This document shows, piece after piece, positions 43,828 through 51,878 of a DNA stretch of 64,000 nt. Numbering within the stretch: the first letter of the stretch is position 1; every line of letters starts with the position of its first letter. The position numbers were made by a program, and so were the translations under genes. The DNA comes from Desulfovibrio sp. (GTDB lineage: Bacteria > Desulfobacterota > Desulfovibrionia > Desulfovibrionales > Desulfovibrionaceae). Below the pieces are notes generated by a model that did no database searches, was not told where the DNA came from, and saw only the letters and a list, made by a program, of their open reading frames with translations. The stretch spans positions 21,218-85,217 of the forward strand of contig JAFSVD010000067.1 of assembly GCA_017450275.1 (NCBI GenBank). Reading direction: 5' to 3'.

Positions 43828-44613
43828 CTAGATAAGATAGTAGACGCCGGGTTGGGTGCCGAGATTGGGCTTACGGCGAATGCTATAGTTTTCGGCCAAC
43901 GCCTTGCGAACCGAAGAATTGGGATCGTTGAGATCGCCAAAGAGGATCTTGCCGTTGGAAGCCTCAACGCACGCAGGAAGCAGTCCTTGTGCCAAACGCT
44001 CTGCGCAGAAGGTGCATTTCTCAACAACACCGATCATCCTTGTGGGGAAGCGGGGATTGGTTGGCTCTGCCATGAATTTGCGAGGATCAAAGAAATTGAA
44101 GGAGCGGGCGCCGTAGGGGCAACCAGCCATGCAGAAACGGCAGCCTATGCAGCGGTGGTAGTCCATGGCTACGATGCCATCCGCCATCTTATAGGTTGCT
44201 TGGGTGGGGCACACGCGCACACAGGGCGGGTTTGTGCAGTGGTTGCACAGAAGCGGAAACACCGTCCCCTTGATTTTTGCACTCATATGCTCGTTCATGT
44301 CATCGGGAAAGACATGATCGTAGGTATCAACCCACAGCCATTGAATATTCTTATTGCCCGGAATGTCGGGCACATTGTGGGCATGATGGCAGGCCTGAAT
44401 CAAGGGCTTATAGTCATCGGCGGATTTGAAAAGTCTGGTATCGATCACCATAGCCCAGCGTTTGGCGTGCAGGCTTTTGGGGCTATTGCCATAGCCGCCT
44501 GGTGCCAATTGGGCATTGGCTGTTTCTGGAAGGGCAACTTGGGCAAGACCACTGGTTAGGGCAAAGGCTGAAAGGCCTGCAACTTTCAGAAATTTCCTTC
44601 TGTTGGTGTTCAT
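43828..44613 (-). CDS. dsrO: DsrO, periplasmic iron-sulfur subunit
   Basis: A 261-aa ferredoxin-like protein with a Tat signal (NRRKFLKVAGLSAFALTSG) and cleavage near ANA-QL. Cysteine clusters CNHCTNPPCVRVCP, CIGCRFCMAGCP and CTFCAERLAQGLLPAC would hold several 4Fe-4S centres. It works in the periplasm between DsrP and DsrJ. The ATG at 44613 shares one base with the dsrJ stop (TAATG); a longer frame would overlap dsrJ and hide the Tat signal. Confidence 0.95.
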   Translation of the reverse strand: MNTNRRKFLKVAGLSAFALTSGLAQVALPETANAQLAPGGYGNSPKSLHAKRWAMVIDTRLFKSADDYKPLIQACHHAHNVPDIPGNKNIQWLWVDTYDHVFPDDMNEHMSAKIKGTVFPLLCNHCTNPPCVRVCPTQATYKMADGIVAMDYHRCIGCRFCMAGCPYGARSFNFFDPRKFMAEPTNPRFPTRMIGVVEKCTFCAERLAQGLLPACVEASNGKILFGDLNDPNSSVRKALAENYSIRRKPNLGTQPGVYYLI

Positions 44614-44990
44614 TACTTGCCCTCCGTGGGAATAATGTGGCACGTCCAGCAATAGGGGCTTACGCTGTTTGAAATATGGCACTTCTCACAGAATCCCTTA
44701 TAGTCTGTATGACAGCGCATACATGTATTCTGGAGACTGATTTCCCAGGTCTTTCCGTTTTTTGCCACATAGTTTCTGTTTTCATTGCGCAGTGCCTGAT
44801 CACGCCATTCGTTGAGCAGACGCATGTGCTGGGCACGCATGAAGGCGGTATCTTCAACGCAGCTCTCTTGGGTGGGTTTGGTGATCCCCGTTTTTGTATA
44901 GTTGGTGCCGAAGATACCAACCCAAAAGGGTGCAGACAGCACAATGACCAGAATCACTATGCCGATACATACTGGTCTTGTATTATACAT
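44613..44990 (-). CDS. dsrJ: DsrJ, triheme cytochrome c subunit
   Basis: A 125-aa membrane-anchored periplasmic cytochrome. An uncleaved N-terminal helix (CIGIVILVIVLSAPFWVGIF) is followed by three heme c sites: CMRCH, CEKCH and CWTCH. A further Cys (ESCVED) before the hemes may be the unusual axial ligand reported for DsrJ. It starts 3 bases after the dsrK stop. Confidence 0.96.
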   Translation of the reverse strand: MYNTRPVCIGIVILVIVLSAPFWVGIFGTNYTKTGITKPTQESCVEDTAFMRAQHMRLLNEWRDQALRNENRNYVAKNGKTWEISLQNTCMRCHTDYKGFCEKCHISNSVSPYCWTCHIIPTEGK

Positions 44991-44993
44991 CTA

Positions 44994-46625
44994 TCAACCC
45001 TCCACAGCTTCTGCTTCGTCAGCGTCAACATTGGGCAGATCTTCTTGACGCAGATCCATGGTGCGTTTTGCTTCACCCTTCATAACCAGGGCATTGGCAA
45101 CCAGCTCATGCACACCACTCACCGTGACTCCGGGTGCCCAGTAATCGGCAAGAGGAGGCAGGGTGGCTCTGTCAATGGCACAGACGCAGGCCATATGATT
45201 CACGCCATACTTTTGCTGAACATAGCGCAGAGCGTTGCCTCTGGGCATGCCAGCACGCATGCGCAGTTCCATAATCTCTTCGGTGTTCAGGCCTGAGCCA
45301 GCACCACAGCAAAATGTTTGTTCACGGATGGTGTTCTCGGGCATTTCAACAAAGTGATTGCAGACATGCTTGAGAATATAGCGGGGTTCATCCAAAAGAC
45401 CCATGGCTCGGGCAGGATTGCACGAATCGTGGAAGGTGGTCACGATATGGTCGTTGCGGGATGGATCGAGATTGAGTTTGCCGTGGCGGATAAGATCAGC
45501 GGTGAACTCGGTGATGTGCACCATCTTCGTGGCTTTGGCGTTGGAGAACACTGTCCCTGTGATCGGCGACTTGGGTGTCTCCATGTTGGCAGGAGTCGGT
45601 CCGTTATAGGTTTCCATATACTGGTTGATAACACGCCACATATGGCCGCATTCGCCGCCAAGGATCCATTTCACACCGAGGCGTTCGGCTTCGGCATACA
45701 TCTTGGCATTGAGCTTTTTGGCCATATTGAAGGACGTGAAGGAACCGAAGTTGCCGCCTTCAGAAGCATAGGTTGAGAAGGTGTAGTCGAGGTCGAGTTC
45801 GTGGAAGAGCAGGAGATAGCCCATGAAGGTGTAGATGCCGGGATCGGCAAAGACGTCGCCTGAGGGGGTGATAAAGAGAATCTCGTGCCCTTTTTCGTTA
45901 AACGGCGTTTTGGGACGGATGCCGGTTACGGTCTCGCAGTCATCAGCCAGCATCTCAACGATTTCCTTGAAGGAATGGGGCTTGATCCCCAGGTGGTTGC
46001 CGGTGAAGCTGCAGTTTTTCACAGGATCCATGATCCAGTGGGTGCCGAGGCCGACCTCGTGCATCAGTTCACGCACAATGGCTGTGATCTCTGCTGTGTC
46101 AATGCCATAGGGGCAGAAGAGCGAGCATCTGCGGCATTCGGTGCATTGATAGGCGTAGTAGAAGAGCTCTTTGACAACGTTTTTGTCCCAGCCACGGGCG
46201 CCCACGTGTTTGCCGAGCAGACGACCAAGGGCTGTGTGGTCACGGCGGTAGAGTGAACGCAAAAGCTCAGCCCGAAGCACAGGCATATTCTTGGGATCGT
46301 TGGTTCCCAGGAAGAAATGGCATTTGTCCGCACAGGCACCGCAGCGCACGCAGATATCCATAAAGAGTTTTAAGGAGCGGTGTTTTTCCAGGCGTTCTTC
46401 AAAGGCATCACAGAGAATCTTTTCCCAATTGTCGGGCAGATTCCAATCGTCTGCTGCCGGATCCCAGTTGTGGGGATTGGGCATGTGCAAAAGTTCCATG
46501 GTCTCTTTTTTCTCCGGATAGCAATAGGAACCCGGGGCAAAAAGAGGCTTGGTATCGAGCCAGTGTTCTTTGGGAAAGTCTGGACGGCTGGCCACAAGCA
46601 TTTGAGGCGTAGGTAATTTTGCCAT
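44994..46625 (-). CDS. dsrK: DsrK, catalytic HdrD-like iron-sulfur subunit
   Basis: A 543-aa cytoplasmic subunit related to heterodisulfide reductase HdrD. Two 4Fe-4S motifs (CVRCGACADKC and CTECRRCSLFCPYG) are followed by CCG-type cysteine motifs (DSCNPARAMG and FCCGAGSGLNTEE) for the special catalytic cluster. It is thought to reduce the DsrC trisulfide produced during dissimilatory sulfite reduction. It pairs with membrane subunit DsrM, encoded just upstream. Confidence 0.96.
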   Translation of the reverse strand: MAKLPTPQMLVASRPDFPKEHWLDTKPLFAPGSYCYPEKKETMELLHMPNPHNWDPAADDWNLPDNWEKILCDAFEERLEKHRSLKLFMDICVRCGACADKCHFFLGTNDPKNMPVLRAELLRSLYRRDHTALGRLLGKHVGARGWDKNVVKELFYYAYQCTECRRCSLFCPYGIDTAEITAIVRELMHEVGLGTHWIMDPVKNCSFTGNHLGIKPHSFKEIVEMLADDCETVTGIRPKTPFNEKGHEILFITPSGDVFADPGIYTFMGYLLLFHELDLDYTFSTYASEGGNFGSFTSFNMAKKLNAKMYAEAERLGVKWILGGECGHMWRVINQYMETYNGPTPANMETPKSPITGTVFSNAKATKMVHITEFTADLIRHGKLNLDPSRNDHIVTTFHDSCNPARAMGLLDEPRYILKHVCNHFVEMPENTIREQTFCCGAGSGLNTEEIMELRMRAGMPRGNALRYVQQKYGVNHMACVCAIDRATLPPLADYWAPGVTVSGVHELVANALVMKGEAKRTMDLRQEDLPNVDADEAEAVEG

Positions 46626-46637
46626 TCTGACAACTCC

Positions 46638-47663
46638 TTACTCTGCAGACTTCTTGTCTGGCTGCTTTTCGAGCGGCAGGCCAGCTGCGGCCATGGCATC
46701 GCGGTATGTATCTTCATATTCCGGATAGGTGAAGAACTGCTTGGGAGGATTCCACGGATTGATATGGCGAACTTCCCGTGTGTTGGTGGGAAGATTGCGG
46801 GTCGGACTGAAGAAAATACCAGGCATATGGACGAGCTTTGAAAAGGGGAAATAGAGCAACAGGGTACTCACAAAGGTCAGATGGACGATGAACATATTGT
46901 TCAAATCGAGATTTTCGATAGTGGGCGTGAAATGGGTGAGTCCCATAATAAAGATCTTGACTTGGGCGATTTCAGCCTTGTCAAAATACCGTAAACAAAT
47001 GCCAGTCACAACGATGCCAATGAGAAGCCACAGGGGAAAGTAGTCGTTGGCAAGGGAAATATAGCGCACCCGTTTATTCACAAGGCGTCTTGAAAGCAGG
47101 AAAAGAAGGGCAACCAGCAACAAGCCACCGGTCAGGTAGAAGCGGGGAGCTCCGATTTGCAAAAAGCCATCGATTGCTTCGATAACGCTGATACAGCAGG
47201 GAACCGGTTCCATGAAGAAGCGGAAATGCCGCAGGAAGACGATCAAGAAGCAATAGTGGAAGAGCAGGGAAAAGACCCAGAGCCACTTCGACGAATAATA
47301 CACAAGCCGGGGCCCCCCATTCACGGGATCATTTTCAACAGTACAGGCTGCTGTGTTGCGGAAGAGCGAACGGAAAAGGCAAACTTCCAGAAACATCCGC
47401 ACAAAAACGCCCCATTTTGTCGCGGGGCAGTCGAGTTTGTCGTGTTTGATAAAGTCAAGGGATCGCTCCTGACCTCCTGTCGTAGGGATAGCGAATGGGA
47501 CGGGCGATTTGGCCCAATACACCATGCGCCGCACGAGGCCGACTATAAACACAAATACCGCAACATACGGAAGCACAACGCCAAAGACCGCAGTCAGTCC
47601 CATGCTGGACCCGATCCAGGCGCACGCTCCTATGAGCAGCACCAGAAGTAATGATTCTAACAT
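46638..47663 (-). CDS. dsrM: DsrM, cytochrome b-type membrane subunit
   Basis: A 341-aa membrane protein of the NarI/HdrE type with about six transmembrane segments. Histidines in LLFHYCFLIVFLRHFRFF and LTHFTPT with VHLTFVSTLLLYFPFSKLVHMPG are candidate heme b ligands. It would oxidise menaquinol and pass electrons to DsrK. AGGTAGGGA precedes the ATG. It is the first dsr gene, 79 bases after the RsbRD-like gene. Confidence 0.95.
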   Translation of the reverse strand: MLESLLLVLLIGACAWIGSSMGLTAVFGVVLPYVAVFVFIVGLVRRMVYWAKSPVPFAIPTTGGQERSLDFIKHDKLDCPATKWGVFVRMFLEVCLFRSLFRNTAACTVENDPVNGGPRLVYYSSKWLWVFSLLFHYCFLIVFLRHFRFFMEPVPCCISVIEAIDGFLQIGAPRFYLTGGLLLVALLFLLSRRLVNKRVRYISLANDYFPLWLLIGIVVTGICLRYFDKAEIAQVKIFIMGLTHFTPTIENLDLNNMFIVHLTFVSTLLLYFPFSKLVHMPGIFFSPTRNLPTNTREVRHINPWNPPKQFFTYPEYEDTYRDAMAAAGLPLEKQPDKKSAE

Positions 47664-47690
47664 TCCCTACCTCACTTGCCTGTAAGTTAA

Positions 47691-47715
47691 CCCAGGCTGC
47701 CCACTGCAGCCAGGG
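47691..47715 (-). promoter_or_regulatory. hairpin in the leader between the RsbRD-like gene and dsrM
   Basis: A 10-bp stem with one mismatch (cccaggctgc 47691-47700 / gcagccaggg 47706-47715) and a 5-base loop fills the gap just upstream of the dsrM ribosome-binding site. It has no T run, so it may be a processing or attenuation element rather than a terminator. Function is inferred. Confidence 0.4.
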
Positions 47716-47742
47716 AAAAGGACACGGGCGGTGTTTATGAAA

Positions 47743-48294
47743 TTATTTGCATCCCTGGTTGCCACAGCCTGTGAATGTGCCCAGAGGTGCTTGGGCGTTA
47801 AAGTGCTGTGCCCAACGTTTGAGCTGCGCGTATTGATTGCGAATTTCCTTGATGCGGATCTGAGCCACGGTTTCTCGATCCTTGGTGTACATATCAAAGG
47901 CAAGGAGTGCTAAGGTATCGACGCGAGATTCAAGATCCAGATAGTCGGAAAGCTGGTGTTGATCAACGGCAGGAAGAATGTGGGAGCGAAGGAGGGGTTT
48001 GATGAGGTAGATAACTCCAACACTCTGGCTCGGGGTAAAATCCTGAACGGCACGGATTTTGACGAAGCGGTCAAGGGCTTGTTTCACAGCATCAATAGTA
48101 ATGTCATCAAGGCTTAAGGCCGAAAAAAGGCAGTGCGCCGCTTCCTTGACCATATTGCCAACAGGATTGGTAAAGGGATCTGCATTGCTGCTGAGATGCG
48201 GGATGGCCTTTTCCGAATAGGTTTTGAAAACGGCATCAACCCAAAGCGCTTCAAGTTCTTCGTGTTTTTCGTGCAGAAGCTTGGTGAGTTTCAT
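47743..48294 (-). CDS. RsbRD N-terminal-domain protein preceding dsrM
   Basis: A 183-aa helical protein resembling the RsbRD N-terminal domain. It begins MKLTKLLHEKHEELEALWVDAVFKTY, then has HLSSNADPFTNPVGNMVKEA and LDRFVKIRAVQDFTPSQSVG. It ends in a Cys-rich tail (TGCGNQGCK). The same gene type commonly precedes dsrMKJOP in sulfate reducers, where a link to Dsr regulation or sensing is suspected but unproven. ATG 48294 has AGGAA upstream. The two closing cysteines could bind metal or be redox-active. Confidence 0.85.
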   Translation of the reverse strand: MKLTKLLHEKHEELEALWVDAVFKTYSEKAIPHLSSNADPFTNPVGNMVKEAAHCLFSALSLDDITIDAVKQALDRFVKIRAVQDFTPSQSVGVIYLIKPLLRSHILPAVDQHQLSDYLDLESRVDTLALLAFDMYTKDRETVAQIRIKEIRNQYAQLKRWAQHFNAQAPLGTFTGCGNQGCK

Positions 48295-48556
48295 GGTATT
48301 CCTATCATAAAAATTGGTATAGCGTAGATTGGTGTGCTGGTAGACTTGCGAAGCGTTCGGTGAGAAAGGTGGGCTTTTCGCGATGGAAAGAAGAGAGTCC
48401 AAAAGGCGCCACCACTATACCGACATCCAAGATTCAAGTCTAGTATAGATCCTGAAAGGTTCATGGACTTTTTTGGAGTGCTGCGAGAAGCCTTGTGGCA
48501 TACGGCATAGTTTATGCAATAAAGAGAAAAAAAGCTTTGTTTGCAAGGAGTGCGCT

Positions 48557-49666
48557 ATGGCTCAGACACGCTGTTTTGGTCAGCTTTTGCTGACGGTTGT
48601 TTTCCTGTTTGTGGGGCTTTGCGACAGTGCCTGGGCGGTTCGCATCAAGGATATCGCGAATTTCTCTGGCGTGCGCGACAACCAGCTGATTGGCTATGGT
48701 CTTGTTGTTGGCCTGCCTGGCACCGGAGACAAGAAGGACTCGGTGTTCACCCTCAGTTCCATGAAGAATATGCTCGATAAGATGGGTATTGGTGTCAAGT
48801 CTTCGGCGCTGAAGATCAAGAACGTGGCGTCGGTCATGGTCACTGCCCGTATGCCTGTCTCGGCCAAGCCCGGAACACGGCTTGATGTGACGGTTTCTTC
48901 GGTTGGCGATGCCAGTTCTCTGGCAGGTGGTGTGCTTTTGCAAACAGCCCTAAAGGGCGTGGACGGAAAAATTTATGGTCTGGCGCAGGGCGCGTTGACG
49001 GTTGGTGGCTATTCCGCCCAAGGCAATGCCGCCTCAACCAGCAAGAATATCAGTACCGTTGGGCTTATCCCCGGCGGCGCCATTGTTGAACGCGGGATTC
49101 CCTTCCAATTCAATCAGCAGGATCGCTTGACCCTGAATCTTCGGTCAGCGGACTTTTCAACAGCCCAGCAGATTGCTGAACGCTTGAATCGAGCTATTGG
49201 CGGATCCTTTGCGAGAGCCGAAGACGCTTCGAGCATCACCTTGATGGTTCCGCCTCAGTACCGCAACAACCTTGTTCCCCTGATGGCTTCGGTTGAAAAT
49301 CTTGAGGTCAGTCCCGATACGCCAGCCAAGGTGGTCGTGGATGAAAAGACCGGCACCGTGGTTTTGGGACGGGATGTCCGGATATCAAAGGCGGCTGTGG
49401 CGCATGGCAATTTGCAGATCACTGTGCAGGAAGGCGAACAGGTTTCGCAGCCAGGACCTTTCTCTGGTGGCCAGACCGTGGTGACGCCACAAACCAACCT
49501 GGATGTCCGCGAAGAACATCGGCATCTGGTCATGGTTGAAGGAGCCACCCTGCAGGAATTGGTTGATGGTTTGAATGCGATTGGCGCAACGCCCAGGGAT
49601 TTGATTTCAATTCTTCGTACGCTGCAGGCCTCCGGCTCTTTGCATGCGGGATTGGAGGTCATTTAG
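48557..49666 (+). CDS. flgI: flagellar P-ring protein FlgI
   Basis: A 369-aa periplasmic protein forming the P ring around the flagellar rod. A signal peptide ends near AWA-VR, then the conserved [41 protein letters not shown] and [16 protein letters not shown] follow, and the C-terminus has [38 protein letters not shown] 48557 has AAGGAG 9 bases upstream; an in-frame extension to 48473 would precede the signal peptide and is rejected. First gene of the visible flagellar run; divergent from the RsbRD/dsr genes. Confidence 0.96.
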   Translation: MAQTRCFGQLLLTVVFLFVGLCDSAWAVRIKDIANFSGVRDNQLIGYGLVVGLPGTGDKKDSVFTLSSMKNMLDKMGIGVKSSALKIKNVASVMVTARMPVSAKPGTRLDVTVSSVGDASSLAGGVLLQTALKGVDGKIYGLAQGALTVGGYSAQGNAASTSKNISTVGLIPGGAIVERGIPFQFNQQDRLTLNLRSADFSTAQQIAERLNRAIGGSFARAEDASSITLMVPPQYRNNLVPLMASVENLEVSPDTPAKVVVDEKTGTVVLGRDVRISKAAVAHGNLQITVQEGEQVSQPGPFSGGQTVVTPQTNLDVREEHRHLVMVEGATLQELVDGLNAIGATPRDLISILRTLQASGSLHAGLEVI

Positions 49667-49668
49667 CT

Positions 49669-51255
49669 ATGACTGCTATACTCGATTCATTTGAGAGTGC
49701 CAGGACTGCCCAATCCGATCAGTCTGGTTTCGATGTACAGGCTCAGTTGGCACAACTTCGGGGTCCCGGATCGACCTTGAGTCCTGAGGCCAAGCAGAAG
49801 AAACTCCGAGAAGCGTGTGAAGGGTTTGAATCCATCTTTATTCAAAAAATGTGGCAGGAAATGCGCAAGAGCGTGCATCAGTCGAGCTTCATGCACAGCC
49901 GTGACGAGCAGTTTTGGCAAGACATGTACGATCAGGAACTTGCCAAGAAGATGACAAGCGCCGGTGGCATTGGCCTTGCGGATATGATGTATGAGCAATT
50001 GTCGAGCCATCTGACGAGCGCGAGCAAGACAACGGCAAGCGCTGCGCAACCCCAACGCACCTTTGTTCCCTTACAGGCTCCGCTTTTGAGCGATACCCTG
50101 AATACGAAAAAGCCGCTCGATTTAACGCCTCCTGTGCAACCCCTCTACACCACGCCAACCGCGATGGCTGGGGAGACAAGGGAGGATACCAGCTCAACGG
50201 ATGCCCCAAAAACGTCAAGCCCCGAACGCAGCGACCTCTTTGTTGCCATGGCTGCGCCGACAGCAGACAGTGTTTCGAACCAGTCGCCCCAAGGATCTGA
50301 AGCAGCGAAGGTGTCTCAAAGCTCTCAGCAAACAGCCAAGCCTCTTTTTGCCCCCATGCAAGGGCAAACACCTGAAGCGAAGGCGTCTCAAAGTCCCCAG
50401 CAAACAGCCAAGCCTCTTTTTGCTCCCATGCAGGGGCAAACACCTGAAGCGAAGGTATCTCAAAGCCCCCAGCAAACAGCGAACAGTCAGCCTCTTTTTG
50501 AACCCATACAGGGTCAAACACTCGCTGATGTGACATACGCTGCGCCCCACAAGCGGCAGCAGCCCGTTGCCTCTGGCTTGGAGATGGCCAATGCCGCACG
50601 CAGGCAAGCCAGTGACCAGTTAGGGAACCGGGGTATTCGGGAACCCTTACTGCCGCAGACAGAGAAGGCTCGCAACGCGACCATGGCTGCCTATAATCGT
50701 CGGGAAAAAGCACAACACGATCGGATGCAGGAGTCGCAGGATAGCATCGGGCAGACAAAGACAAACGTCCAAGCCTTCCCCTACAGTTATCCGAGAACCC
50801 AGGCGGAGATGCAGGAAGCAGCCTCCCAATTTGCGCCGATGGCTGCCTCGCAATCAACAGAATCCTTCCTCGCAACACGGCCAAAGACAGCGCCGATCCA
50901 GCCCATGACGCCCTTTGAGTCTCTCAACCAAACAGGGATCGCTACTCAGCCTTCGGCCTTTGAACCCATGCAGCAAATGCAATCGGCATCCCGTGAGCGC
51001 AGAGCAGGACGCAGGCGGGAGAAGCAGGAGCGTATCCAAACGCTCAATCTGGGCGAAAAGAAGGTTGTGAGCCAAGCCCAAAACCAGGATATGCCCTTTG
51101 ATCAAAAGGTCTTTCAGGCCAATCTGCAGCCGCCTATGGAAACAGAAGCTTCGGAGGCTGCGGGTGCGGCAGAGCGAGTTAGCGGACGCAGATCCAAGCA
51201 GGTTGACTACAGCTCATCGCTTTTTTCCGTGCCGCCACGGGGCGTCGAAGGATAA
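49669..51255 (+). CDS. flgJ: FlgJ-type rod-binding protein with long disordered tail
   Basis: A 528-aa protein. Residues ~35-110 are the rod-binding FlgJ N-terminal domain (KLREACEGFESIFIQKMWQEMRKSV, QFWQDMYDQELAKKMTSAGGIGLADMMYEQL). The remaining ~400 residues are Gln/Pro/Ser/Ala-rich and predicted disordered. They include three near-identical 24-residue repeats and no peptidoglycan hydrolase domain, unlike the ~313-aa enteric FlgJ. It should cap and assemble the rod in the periplasm. It starts 2 bases after flgI and is followed by a terminator. Confidence 0.88.
   Translation: MTAILDSFESARTAQSDQSGFDVQAQLAQLRGPGSTLSPEAKQKKLREACEGFESIFIQKMWQEMRKSVHQSSFMHSRDEQFWQDMYDQELAKKMTSAGGIGLADMMYEQLSSHLTSASKTTASAAQPQRTFVPLQAPLLSDTLNTKKPLDLTPPVQPLYTTPTAMAGETREDTSSTDAPKTSSPERSDLFVAMAAPTADSVSNQSPQGSEAAKVSQSSQQTAKPLFAPMQGQTPEAKASQSPQQTAKPLFAPMQGQTPEAKVSQSPQQTANSQPLFEPIQGQTLADVTYAAPHKRQQPVASGLEMANAARRQASDQLGNRGIREPLLPQTEKARNATMAAYNRREKAQHDRMQESQDSIGQTKTNVQAFPYSYPRTQAEMQEAASQFAPMAASQSTESFLATRPKTAPIQPMTPFESLNQTGIATQPSAFEPMQQMQSASRERRAGRRREKQERIQTLNLGEKKVVSQAQNQDMPFDQKVFQANLQPPMETEASEAAGAAERVSGRRSKQVDYSSSLFSVPPRGVEG
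50305..50520 (+). repeat. three tandem 72-bp in-frame repeats in flgJ
   Basis: Units at 50305-50376, 50377-50448 and 50449-50520 encode 24 residues each, of the form AK-SQS-QQTAKPLFAPMQGQTPE. Units 1 and 2 are nearly identical in DNA; unit 3 diverges in its second half (QQTANSQPLFEPIQGQT). The spacing is exact and in frame. Confidence 0.92.
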
Positions 51256-51283
51256 CAGATTGTTGACACAGAACTATGCCATG

Positions 51284-51316
51284 AAAGCGCCATTCCACAT
51301 CGGGATGGCGCTTTTT
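51284..51316 (+). terminator. rho-independent terminator after flgJ
   Basis: A 10-bp stem (aaagcgccat 51284-51293 / atggcgcttt 51305-51314) with an 11-base loop runs directly into TTTTT. It separates flgIJ from flgNKL. Confidence 0.85.
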
Positions 51317-51410
51317 CGTTGAAGGAGCCTATGCGTTTCTATGGCATACATATTGCATGATTCTTTATAACTGACAGGTATAAGGAAGTACTTTTGGAAA
51401 GGGGAGTGCC

Positions 51411-51875
51411 ATGTACGATGTTATCCTTGAGAGTTTGCTGAGACAGGAACGGGGTCTTGCGCTTTTGTACGATCTTCTGAAGCAGGAATACAACAATATC
51501 TGTGATCGGAAGATGACGCTTGTCTCCCACCAGGAATTTTCCATCCAAGAATTGATCCGTCAATTGGTTGAAGAGAAAGAATTTGTCATCCGCATTTTGA
51601 AAGGGATTCCGTTGCAGAAGTTCGCCCAGAGTCTGGCTGACGATGCCGCAAAGCCCTTGTTTGAAGCCCTTGAACGTCTTGACCGCGCTGAACAGCTGAC
51701 CTCGCGTCAGGCAACACACAACAGCCAATTGGTTTTGGGTTTGCTCGACCAGAATAGCAAGTCCATGGATACGCTCTTTAAGGAAGCTGTTCCTGAAGTT
51801 TCCCTTGTGTATGGGCGCCGGGGTTCCATGCATACCCTTCCTTCGCAAGGTGTTATTATCTCCGGGAGGTTGTAG
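51411..51875 (+). CDS. flgN: FlgN-like flagellar export chaperone
   Basis: A 154-aa helical cytoplasmic protein. It begins MYDVILESLLRQERGLALLYDLLKQEYNNI and continues through long heptad-like helices (ELIRQLVEEKEFVIRILKG) to a Gln/Asn-rich helix (NSQLVLGLLDQNSKSMDTLF), as in FlgN chaperones that escort FlgK and FlgL to the export gate. GGGGAG precedes the ATG. It lies 3 bases before flgK, its expected client, which supports the call despite weak sequence conservation of the family. Confidence 0.85.
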   Translation: MYDVILESLLRQERGLALLYDLLKQEYNNICDRKMTLVSHQEFSIQELIRQLVEEKEFVIRILKGIPLQKFAQSLADDAAKPLFEALERLDRAEQLTSRQATHNSQLVLGLLDQNSKSMDTLFKEAVPEVSLVYGRRGSMHTLPSQGVIISGRL

Positions 51876-51878
51876 GCC

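Noticed and set aside
48490-48520. Sigma54-like element upstream of flgI (TGGCATACGGCATAGTTTATGC)
   Set aside because: The GG and GC elements do not have the required spacing and TTGC is absent.
50305-50520. Tandem repeats considered as a CRISPR array
   Set aside because: The units are contiguous 72-bp coding repeats in frame within flgJ, with no spacers.
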